The notes beneath the pieces are model-generated. The model saw only the letters and a program-made list of their open reading frames with translations. It ran no database searches and was not told the origin of the DNA. Shown here in pieces: positions 1 through 5,534 of a DNA stretch of 6,393 bases. Origin of the DNA: a bacterium (lineage in GTDB: Bacteria; Zixibacteria; MSB-5A5; GN15; FEB-12); assembly GCA_030629485.1 (NCBI GenBank), contig DAOVOW010000118.1, positions 1 through 6,393 on the forward strand, given 5' to 3'. The first letter of the stretch is position 1, and each line of letters begins with the position of its first letter. A program made the translations under genes and the position numbers.

Positions 1-396
1 AAACTGGACGATCCCAAGCGAGCGGCCTCGCGCTTGCGGCGACTGGAAAAAGTAGCCTTGGCGGCGGTGAAACAGTGTCACCGGTCATACCGGCCCGAGG
101 TGAGCAGTCCTGTGCCCGTTGGACAGTTCTTGAAGGAGACTGATCGCTCTGATCTCAATCTGGTTTTTCATCCGACAGGTGAGGGCCGTCCTCTGGAGGA
201 GTGTTTGGTGGATACTCAGGCGCCCAGGGTGACATTGCTGGTCGGACCGGAGGCGGGCTTCACACCGGAGGAAGTGGCCGCAGCCGGGGAGGCTGGGTTC
301 AAAGCAGTTTCTCTGGGCCGACGGGTGCTCCGAAGCGAGACAGCGGCGCCCGTAGCCTGTGCTCTGGTTATGGCGCTGCTGGGGGAGTTGAGATAG
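1..396 (+). CDS. rsmE: 16S rRNA m3U1498 methyltransferase RsmE, C-terminal part
   Basis: The open frame is already running at base 1 and ends at TAG 394-396, giving 131 residues of a family that is usually about 240 long. The N-terminal PUA-like RNA-binding part therefore lies outside the window. RsmE uses S-adenosylmethionine to methylate N3 of U1498 in 16S rRNA, in the cytoplasm, on the assembled 30S subunit. The visible part is the SPOUT (trefoil knot) domain. It contains the KxxxxAxxQCxRSxxP stretch typical of the domain start, then LLVGPEAGF followed by TPEE, and near the end VSLGRRVLRSETAA, which is the family's SAM-binding knot signature. The usual GPEGG appears here as GPEAG. The fold and motifs make the call firm. 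An in-frame ATG at 34 exists but is internal, because the reading frame and family homology extend upstream of it. The next gene starts 25 bases downstream on the same strand. Confidence 0.93.
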   Translation, partial: KLDDPKRAASRLRRLEKVALAAVKQCHRSYRPEVSSPVPVGQFLKETDRSDLNLVFHPTGEGRPLEECLVDTQAPRVTLLVGPEAGFTPEEVAAAGEAGFKAVSLGRRVLRSETAAPVACALVMALLGELR

Positions 397-421
397 GCGG
401 CCTGCCAACCGATACTATAAC

Positions 422-1204
422 ATGCATGTTCTGGCGCTTATTCTGGTCCTTACGGCCGGTCTGGTCATCGGCTCGTTTCTGAACGTCGTCATCTATCGTG
501 TACCCCGCAAGATCAGCTTTGTAGCCGGCAGGTCCCTCTGTCCTCACTGCGGACGATCACTGAGATGGTTCCACAATATTCCCGTACTCAGTTATCTTGT
601 CCTCCGTGGGAAGTGTGCTTTCTGCGCTACTGGAATCTCGATCAGATACCCCCTGGTTGAGGTTCTTAATGGACTTTTTTACTTCTACCTCTACTGGCAG
701 TATGGACTGAGCTTCCAGACGGCAGCCCTTGCCCTGCTATCGTCGGCGCTGCTGGTCATCTTCTTCATTGACCTCGAGTTCCGCATTATTCCAGACGGAA
801 TAACTCTGCCCGGTATGATCATTGCGCTGGGAGTGTCGCTGATTCCCGATGGTATCGGTATTGTGAACGCCACTATCGGTCTGTTGGTCGGAGGCGGGGC
901 GCTGTATCTAATCGCGCTCTTGGGGGACTGGCTGTTCAAAAAAGAGTCAATGGGTGGCGGTGATATCAAAATGGCCGCCATGCTCGGCGCTTTCCTCGGG
1001 TGGCAAAAGGTACTCCTGATTTTTATCAGTTCCGCCGTGATCGGCTTGGCAATCTCGTTGGCTCTGATGGCGTTTTCAGCCCGGTTGCGCCGTGAGCGGA
1101 CGGTGCCGTTCGGCCCCTTTCTTTCCATCGCCGCGATGCTGGCGATGGTCGCCGGTGATCGAATCATCGATTTCTACGTCACCAACTTCCTGACCCTGCC
1201 CTAA
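422..1204 (+). CDS. pilD: Prepilin peptidase / type IV leader peptidase (PilD/GspO family)
   Basis: This 260-residue polytopic inner-membrane aspartic protease cleaves, and in many relatives N-methylates, type IV prepilins and type II secretion pseudopilins. The opening LVIGSFLNVVIYRVP is the family's N-terminal signature. A zinc-binding tetracysteine module follows, with C40-x2-C43 and C65-x2-C68 around the RSLRWFHNIPVLSYL segment. The first catalytic aspartate is D117 in IDLEFRIIPD and the second is D181 in MGGGDIKMAAMLGAFLGW. Several hydrophobic segments follow each motif, and the length is normal for the family. ATG 422 puts GSFLNV at residue 17, as usual for this family, although I see no clear Shine-Dalgarno sequence before it. 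It lies 25 bases after rsmE, so read-through or coupling is likely. No pilin, PilB/PilC or Gsp genes are in view, so its substrates must be encoded elsewhere. The methyltransferase activity is inferred from the intact tetracysteine motif. Confidence 0.95.
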   Translation: MHVLALILVLTAGLVIGSFLNVVIYRVPRKISFVAGRSLCPHCGRSLRWFHNIPVLSYLVLRGKCAFCATGISIRYPLVEVLNGLFYFYLYWQYGLSFQTAALALLSSALLVIFFIDLEFRIIPDGITLPGMIIALGVSLIPDGIGIVNATIGLLVGGGALYLIALLGDWLFKKESMGGGDIKMAAMLGAFLGWQKVLLIFISSAVIGLAISLALMAFSARLRRERTVPFGPFLSIAAMLAMVAGDRIIDFYVTNFLTLP

Positions 1205-1235
1205 GACAACTTCCGGTTCAACTCGACCTCGGTAT

Positions 1236-1250
1236 AGCCGATACTCGGCT
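1236..1250. promoter_or_regulatory. Small hairpin just upstream of the kinase start
   Basis: AGCCGA (1236-1241) and TCGGCT (1245-1250) form a perfect 6-bp stem with a 3-base loop, in the 53-base gap between pilD and the kinase gene. The stem ends one base before AGGA (1252-1255) and seven bases before ATG 1258. No T-run follows, so it is not a standard intrinsic terminator. It could modulate ribosome access to the kinase start or be chance. Function is inference. Confidence 0.3.
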
Positions 1251-1257
1251 TAGGACC

Positions 1258-3114
1258 ATGAATAAGTTGTCACACAGATTTGAGTCCGAGGTTCATCTGG
1301 GATTTCTGGCCATAATCCTCGTTCTGCTGGTTTTGAATGCAGCCTCGAACTACATCGCCTACCATGCCCGGATGGCGGAGCGAGAGAGGATAGAAAACCT
1401 TCTGAACGATGCCGGCCTAATCGTGAGTCGGAATATCGATAACTGGGGCGTGACCCAGTTGAGCGAAGACCAGGAAAGCAGCCTGCGACAGCGACTGGGG
1501 CTGAGCAGACTGGGGTATTTCCCCGGCTCGCTGCCTTCAGAAGGGAAGACGCTCACAAAGGATGAGCTGTCCTCTCTGGTGGTCGCCACCGGTTCCAAAA
1601 AGTGGGGCGAGATTGTGGCGCAATTTGAGACCATCGAAATGCATCGGATCACCCGCGGTGACCAGGCTGAGTACTTCTATCTCTATCCCATGCCGGGCCG
1701 GAACACCCGCGGACTGATCATCCTTGGTGAAAAGGCGCCGCTTCTGGCCTACCTCGACACCGCCTGGCGCACCATGGTAATCGTGAGTCTGGTGGCTGCG
1801 TTCCTGACGTTGGGAGTGTATGTTCTGTTGTCGCGATTCGTATTGTCGCCGTTTCGCCGGATCAGGCAGGAGGCGCTTCAGGCCGGGCGTATAGTCGATG
1901 ATGACCACGACGAGGTTGAAGCGATGGTCACCGACTACCGTCGGATCATCGACGAACTTCGAGAGAAAGAATCCGAATTGCTCAGACTGAATCGCGAGAT
2001 AACCTATCGAGCCGATTCACTTGAACAGTTCAACGAACATCTGCTTCGCTCTATGAACTCGGGACTCGTAACCGTGAACCAGCGCGGTCGCGTGATGTCG
2101 CTCAATGCCGTCGCCGAGGAGATTCTCGACGTGGAGCGTACCAGCTACGAAGGCGGACACTACTGGGACCTGCTTGGATCGAACGTCCACCTGGTCGATG
2201 CCGTCAGCCGTGTGCTCGATTGTGGTCGGAACCTGGCATATCGCGAAACGGAATTTACGACAACTTCCGGCCGGTTACTCACGCTCGGAGTGACCATATC
2301 GACAATCCATGACCACACCGGCGCCGTCCTGGGAGCGTCGTTACTGATCAACGATCTTACCGAGTTGTCGACCCTGCGCCGTCAACTGGAAATCAAAGAA
2401 AGACTGGCTGCTCTGGGTGAGATGGCCGGAGGCCTGGCCCACCAAATCCGAAACTCGCTTGGAGCGGTTGCCGGGTATGGCAATTTGCTCAGGAAGAAAC
2501 TGATCGGTCACGATCTCAACGCCGACCATGCCGTGGCTTTGGTCCAGGAGACGAAAGAGGCGGAATCGCTAATCGAGCGCTTCCTGTACTTTGCACGCCC
2601 GCTCAACTTTAGTCCGGCCATGCTCGACGTCGACACCATGATCAGGGAATTGATCGATTCGTTCCGGGTTCGTTCGGACTGTGCGCAAATCGAATTCGCC
2701 TGCCACACCGACCGGATTCAACCAATCGAGGTCGATGGATTGCTGTTGAAGCAAGCCCTCACCAACCTGTTGGAAAACGGCGTCAACGCCCACACCGGCG
2801 ATCATGGCAAGGTGACTGTTAAGGTGACGGCGACTGACGAGCAGATGATGATCGAAGTGTCGGATACCGGTTGCGGCATCAACCAGAGCGACGCCGACAA
2901 GATTTTCACACCGTTCTACTCCACCCGTCCCTCCGGTAGCGGATTGGGTCTGCCACTGGTGAAGAAGATAGTCGACCTGCACGGCGGACGGCTGACGTTT
3001 GAGTCCCGCGCGGGCCAGGGGACGACTTTCCAGATATGTCTGCCGCGCCGCAACCCGAACGGTATCGATAGTAATCAGACTCCCGGATCACCTGCCGTGA
3101 CTGTCCTTCGGTGA
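1258..3114 (+). CDS. Membrane sensor histidine kinase with PAS domain (NtrB-like core)
   Basis: This 618-residue kinase would sense a signal outside the membrane or in its PAS pocket and phosphorylate a response regulator. In order it shows: TM1 at about residues 14-35; an extracytoplasmic domain of about 135 residues that I do not recognise; TM2 at about 172-196; a HAMP-like linker with charged coiled coil at about 197-260 (for example IDELREKESELLRLNREI); a PAS-like domain at about 261-372; and a HisKA domain with phospho-acceptor H395 in GGLAHQIRNSLG. The HATPase domain follows, with N-box TNLLENGVNA (N507), G1 box VSDTGCGI (D536), FTPFYSTRPSG and G2 box GSGLGLPLVKKIVDLHGG. The overall core resembles NtrB/AtoS-type kinases. 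The H-box has Gln396 where Glu is usual and Ser400 where Pro is usual. The start has only AGGA, two bases from ATG, so initiation may be weak or coupled. No response regulator is adjacent; efp follows instead. Confidence 0.93.
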   Translation: MNKLSHRFESEVHLGFLAIILVLLVLNAASNYIAYHARMAERERIENLLNDAGLIVSRNIDNWGVTQLSEDQESSLRQRLGLSRLGYFPGSLPSEGKTLTKDELSSLVVATGSKKWGEIVAQFETIEMHRITRGDQAEYFYLYPMPGRNTRGLIILGEKAPLLAYLDTAWRTMVIVSLVAAFLTLGVYVLLSRFVLSPFRRIRQEALQAGRIVDDDHDEVEAMVTDYRRIIDELREKESELLRLNREITYRADSLEQFNEHLLRSMNSGLVTVNQRGRVMSLNAVAEEILDVERTSYEGGHYWDLLGSNVHLVDAVSRVLDCGRNLAYRETEFTTTSGRLLTLGVTISTIHDHTGAVLGASLLINDLTELSTLRRQLEIKERLAALGEMAGGLAHQIRNSLGAVAGYGNLLRKKLIGHDLNADHAVALVQETKEAESLIERFLYFARPLNFSPAMLDVDTMIRELIDSFRVRSDCAQIEFACHTDRIQPIEVDGLLLKQALTNLLENGVNAHTGDHGKVTVKVTATDEQMMIEVSDTGCGINQSDADKIFTPFYSTRPSGSGLGLPLVKKIVDLHGGRLTFESRAGQGTTFQICLPRRNPNGIDSNQTPGSPAVTVLR

Positions 3115-3170
3115 CTGTTGACCAACGCTGCTGGTCTCCCTGATTTCGACCGTCGGACTCAAGAATTTGC

Positions 3171-3198
3171 TTGGGGCAATTCGTATTTTTGTTATATT
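3171..3198 (+). promoter_or_regulatory. Candidate sigma70-type promoter for efp
   Basis: TATATT at 3193-3198 matches five of six bases of the -10 consensus. It sits 25 bases before the efp start, in an AT-rich patch unlike the surrounding GC-richer coding DNA. A weak -35, TTGGGG at 3171-3176, lies 16 bases upstream; TTGCTT at 3167-3172 would give a 20-base spacer, which is too long. The 109-base gap after the kinase gene makes an independent start plausible. The -10 is persuasive and the -35 is not. Confidence 0.42.
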
Positions 3199-3213
3199 CC
3201 GACCTACTTTAGC

Positions 3214-3220
3214 AGGAGGT
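3214..3220 (+). promoter_or_regulatory. Ribosome binding site that fixes the efp start
   Basis: AGGAGGT lies three bases before ATG 3224. It decides in favour of ATG 3224 over the in-frame ATG at 3167. The longer version would add 19 residues (beginning MLGAIRIFV) that no EF-P has, and it would place the promoter-like -10 inside the coding region. Confidence 0.85.
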
Positions 3221-3223
3221 AAG

Positions 3224-3784
3224 ATGTATACGCCGTCTGATTTTCGAAAAGGTTTGCGCATCATGGTCGACGACCAGCCCTACTATGTGGTCGAGTACCA
3301 GCACTTCAAGATGGGTCGGGGAAAGGCCAACATCCGCACCAAACTGAAGCATATCAAGACCGGTGGGGTGGTGGAGAAAGTGTTCTCGTCCAACGACAGC
3401 TTCAAACCTCCCGACATGGAAGAAAAGAAGATGCAGTACCTGTACGAAAACGGCGGCGAGATGTCGTTCATGGACTCACAGAATTTCGAGCAGATCGAGA
3501 TCGCCGTTGAGAACCTGGGTGACGCCAAGTGGTATCTGCTGGAGAACGAAGAATACAAAGTCCTGTTTCTTGACGGCGAAGCGATCTCTGTCGACCTGCC
3601 GGCTTCGGTGGTTTTGAAGGTCGTGGAAACCGAACCATCGGCAAGAGGCGATACAGTTTCCAACGTAACGAAACCGGCCAAACTTCAGACCGGCCTGACT
3701 GTCAAAGTGCCGCCATTCGTCAAAGAGGGTGACAAAGTCAAAGTCGATACTCGCTCCGGGGCATACCTGGAACGGGCCAACTGA
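3224..3784 (+). CDS. efp: Translation elongation factor P
   Basis: EF-P binds the ribosome between the P and E sites and relieves stalling at consecutive prolines. From ATG 3224 the protein is 186 residues, the standard family length. It opens with MYTPSDFRKGL and shows domain I (about 1-63, KOW-like), domain II (about 66-127, with the MQYLYENGGEMSFMD stretch) and domain III (about 130-186). Domain III carries the C-terminal family signature around RGDTVSNVTKPAKLQTG, then VPPFVKEGDKVKVDTRSGAY. The domain I loop that reaches the peptidyl transferase centre reads HFKMGRGKANIR, with Arg32 at the tip. E. coli-type proteins have a lysine there that EpmA modifies; Pseudomonas-type and Thermus EF-P have Arg. 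No EpmA/B or EarP modification gene is in the window, so the modification state is unknown. rnhC starts three bases after the stop, so the two are probably one transcript. Confidence 0.97.
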   Translation: MYTPSDFRKGLRIMVDDQPYYVVEYQHFKMGRGKANIRTKLKHIKTGGVVEKVFSSNDSFKPPDMEEKKMQYLYENGGEMSFMDSQNFEQIEIAVENLGDAKWYLLENEEYKVLFLDGEAISVDLPASVVLKVVETEPSARGDTVSNVTKPAKLQTGLTVKVPPFVKEGDKVKVDTRSGAYLERAN

Positions 3785-3787
3785 TCG

Positions 3788-4444
3788 ATGGCCAGTGCCC
3801 ACCGCATCGTCGGCGTCGACGAATCAGGCAAGGGAGATTTCTTCGGCCCCCTAGTCGTGGCGGCCTTCCTGACCGACGAGTCGCAGACAGATGATCTGAA
3901 AACACTCGGCGTTCGCGACAGCAAGTTGATCGCCGACAAGAAAACACTTCAGATCGATAAACGTCTGCGTGCCGACTACGCCCATACCGTGATAGTGGTA
4001 GCTCCCGAAGAGTACAACCGGAAGTACGCTGAGATCAGAAACCTCAACAAGCTTCTGGCTGAGGGACACGCCGAAGTGATACATCGTTTGCTTGCCGCTC
4101 ATCCTGCCGACCTGGCCGTATCCGACAAGTTTGGCAAGGCAGAGTTGGTCGAGGATGCCCTGGCGAGACGCGGTGTTTCTGTCAAGTTGGATCAACTGGT
4201 TCGCGGTGAGCGCATCATCCAGGTAGCGGCTGCCTCGATCCTGGCGCGGGCGAGATTCATCCGGGAAATGGAGAAGCTCTCCAGCCATTGTGGCGTTGAG
4301 ATCCCCAGGGGAGCGGCTGCGCATGTGGATGCGGTCGGCCGTGAAATCGTTCGAAAACACGGACCGGAGATTCTTACGAAACTGGCCAAGACACACTTCA
4401 AGAACTATCAACGAGTAGTCAATCCAACCTTGTTTGCCCACTGA
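3788..4444 (+). CDS. rnhC: Ribonuclease HIII, short form lacking the N-terminal domain
   Basis: RNase HIII cuts the RNA strand of RNA/DNA hybrids such as R-loops and replication primers, in the cytoplasm. The motif GVDESGKGDFFGP, with catalytic D11 and E12, is diagnostic: RNase HII typically has DEAGRG instead. Other family landmarks are LGVRDSK, VSDKFGK (candidate catalytic D113), E142 before VAAASILARARF, and the C-terminal LAKTHFKNYQ segment, which resembles the AKxHFxN ending of RNase HIII. The protein has 218 residues. Characterised Bacillus enzymes are about 300-310 and carry an N-terminal TBP-like substrate-binding domain of roughly 85 residues before the DESGKGD motif. Here the motif is at residue 11, and the space upstream is efp in full, so that domain is missing rather than misannotated. 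The start has no clear Shine-Dalgarno but lies three bases after the efp stop, which suggests translational coupling. Confidence 0.9.
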   Translation: MASAHRIVGVDESGKGDFFGPLVVAAFLTDESQTDDLKTLGVRDSKLIADKKTLQIDKRLRADYAHTVIVVAPEEYNRKYAEIRNLNKLLAEGHAEVIHRLLAAHPADLAVSDKFGKAELVEDALARRGVSVKLDQLVRGERIIQVAAASILARARFIREMEKLSSHCGVEIPRGAAAHVDAVGREIVRKHGPEILTKLAKTHFKNYQRVVNPTLFAH

Positions 4445-4453
4445 ACGGTCATG

Positions 4454-4481
4454 AAAAAGCCGGGCGGCACGGTCCCGGCTT
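4454..4481 (-). terminator. Intrinsic terminator for the minus-strand lipoprotein gene
   Basis: AAGCCGGG (4457-4464) and CCCGGCTT (4474-4481) form an 8-bp stem with a 9-base loop. Read on the minus strand, the hairpin is followed by a run of five T (complement of 4454-4458), 27 bases beyond the stop codon at 4508. On the plus strand the hairpin is followed by ATCTCGCG with no T-run. It is thus a good terminator for the leftward gene and at best a weak one for rnhC, which ends just before it. Confidence 0.75.
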
Positions 4482-4507
4482 ATCTCGCGACGGTATGGAG
4501 TGAGGAA

Positions 4508-5260
4508 TCAATTGAACCCGTATGTCACCAGTTCGCCGACCACCTGACCCTCAGGGAAGTCGCTGCCGGTCGCGTCCGTTACATACTTGACCAGACCCAC
4601 CCCGGCGACATACCAGTAGTAGCTCGTACTTCCCGAACGATCAGTGCTCGAAATCTTCAGCGCGGAACTGTAGTATGTTCCATTGTCCAAGGTGAGACCC
4701 TCGAATCCTTCGACAGTCAGATATATCGAACCGAGCGCCGGATACGAAAACAGAGGTCCGTCGTTGTCGGTGATGATAATATCATCGGCATCCTTGTCAT
4801 CATCATTGTTGGTGGACAGTGAATCGTAGTAGCCGTAGTAATCGTCGCCGCTGTTGACCTCGACCGCCCAGGTGTGACCAAGTTCGAGGGGGAGTTCCAG
4901 AATCCTACGCGGTGACTCCGAGAGCCCGGCGTAATGATCGATTGATATTGCGTTGATTTTGAAGTAGCTGGTGCTTACATCGCCCAGAGTGGTGAAAGAA
5001 TGCCACTCGGTGGCGGTTGCGCTGCCGAACGGAATCTCGCGGCCCGCTTCGTAGCGAACTGTTTCATGGTTACCGTTTGAGTAATTGACCGAATAGGTAG
5101 TGCTGTAACCTTCATTCAAGGGAAAGTACATGCCTATCCCCGACGTAATGGTGGCGGACGGTGAGCCGTTTATGACCGGGCTGTTTTTGGAGCAGGCCAG
5201 CCAGAGGATGCCGACAACCAATACGGCCATGGCGGTCAAGAGAGCTGTTCGAGAAAGCAT
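4508..5260 (-). CDS. Uncharacterised secreted protein, probable lipoprotein
   Basis: I do not recognise a named family. The 250-residue product starts with a basic MLSR followed by a hydrophobic stretch (residues 5-22) ending in ILWLAC, so cleavage before Cys23 and lipid attachment are likely. The residue at -3 is Trp, where Leu is usual, so a non-lipidated signal peptide is possible. The mature part begins with a Ser/Pro/Thr linker, then MYFPLNEGYSTTYSV, resembling the FPL..G..W.Y openings of many uncharacterised outer-surface beta-rich lipoproteins. The end, SYYWYVAGVGLVKYV, fits the same loose group. The middle has an Asp-rich segment at 153-168 (DDDKDADDIIITDNDG), which might bind calcium. 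The composition is rich in Tyr, Ser, Thr and Gly and poor in Lys, consistent with an exported beta protein. ATG 5258-5260 is fixed by a strong upstream AAGGAGG. The gene is convergent with rnhC and divergent from the GAF sensor. Confidence 0.82.
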   Translation of the reverse strand: MLSRTALLTAMAVLVVGILWLACSKNSPVINGSPSATITSGIGMYFPLNEGYSTTYSVNYSNGNHETVRYEAGREIPFGSATATEWHSFTTLGDVSTSYFKINAISIDHYAGLSESPRRILELPLELGHTWAVEVNSGDDYYGYYDSLSTNNDDDKDADDIIITDNDGPLFSYPALGSIYLTVEGFEGLTLDNGTYYSSALKISSTDRSGSTSYYWYVAGVGLVKYVTDATGSDFPEGQVVGELVTYGFN

Positions 5261-5268
5261 AATATCTC

Positions 5269-5275
5269 CCTCCTT
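5269..5275 (-). promoter_or_regulatory. Ribosome binding site of the lipoprotein gene
   Basis: The complement of CCTCCTT reads AAGGAGG on the minus strand, eight bases before the ATG at 5260-5258. It is a near-perfect Shine-Dalgarno at ideal spacing. It confirms both the start codon and that the minus strand is the coding one here, against competing open frames on the plus strand. Confidence 0.85.
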
Positions 5276-5518
5276 AGAGAGTGCCGTTCAGACGTTTCTT
5301 TGTATCCCACCTGATCTGTCGCAACGTTCATGCCGACAGGTTGGGCTGTCCGTAACTCGTCGCGGGCGCGGCACTTACGGCGCTACGTTACAGTTCTTGT
5401 CTAGCCCCCGGTTATTTAGGGAATGGGACGAACCCCTCAGCAAGTAGCGAACGACCGTGGGCGGCTAATCGGAAATCTCCCGACGACCGATACGTAATGT
5501 AATAGAGTGGAGTTTTGG
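5276..5518. other. Divergent intergenic region with small inverted repeats
   Basis: This region between the two divergent ribosome binding sites contains no convincing gene. It holds several small inverted repeats: GACAG (5335-5339) with CTGTC (5346-5350); CCGTAA (5350-5355) with TTACGG (5375-5380), enclosing a GC-rich core; ATCGG (5468-5472) with CCGAT (5487-5491); and the 6-base palindromes AACGTT (5323-5328) and TACGTA (5491-5496). Promoters for both flanking genes should lie here, but I see no pair of -35 and -10 boxes good enough to name on either strand. TGTAAT at 5498-5503 could be a -10 for the plus-strand gene. No known riboswitch consensus was recognised. Confidence 0.4.
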
Positions 5519-5525
5519 AAGGAGG
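5519..5525 (+). promoter_or_regulatory. Ribosome binding site of the GAF sensor gene
   Basis: AAGGAGG sits nine bases before ATG 5535. It supports this start over the later in-frame ATG at 5559 and shows that the long rightward frame running off the window is a real gene. Confidence 0.85.
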
Positions 5526-5534
5526 ACGATTTCG

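Noticed and set aside
2569..2982. Minus-strand open frame of 137 codons opposite the kinase
   Set aside because: It is a mirror of the HisKA/HATPase coding sequence, which has all expected catalytic motifs on the plus strand.
3120..3136. Hairpin GACCA/TGGTC after the kinase gene as a terminator
   Set aside because: The stem is only 5 bp with a 7-base loop and no T-run follows, so it is too weak to call.
3167..3223. In-frame upstream extension of efp from ATG 3167 (19 extra residues)
   Set aside because: The strong AGGAGGT at 3214-3220, the normal family length from ATG 3224 and the promoter-like TATATT inside the extension all favour the shorter form.
4451..4822. Plus-strand open frame of 123 codons beginning MKKPGG
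   Set aside because: It starts inside the terminator hairpin, has no ribosome binding site, and lies antisense to the lipoprotein gene, which has a signal peptide and a strong Shine-Dalgarno.
5410..5440. tRNA-like T-arm on the minus strand (GGGGTTCGTCCC)
   Set aside because: The loop lacks the conserved A of the T-loop, and no acceptor, D-arm or anticodon stem can be assembled around it.
5130..5447. Plus-strand open frame of 105 codons across the lipoprotein start and the intergenic region
   Set aside because: It has no ribosome binding site and no recognisable protein features, and it overlaps the N-terminus of the better-supported minus-strand gene.
5401..5480. Possible c-di-GMP (GEMM) riboswitch, suggested by GGGACGAA upstream of a signalling gene
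   Set aside because: The conserved AGGGCAAACC and GGGACGCAAAGC elements are not present, and the strand and spacing do not form the expected three-stem junction.
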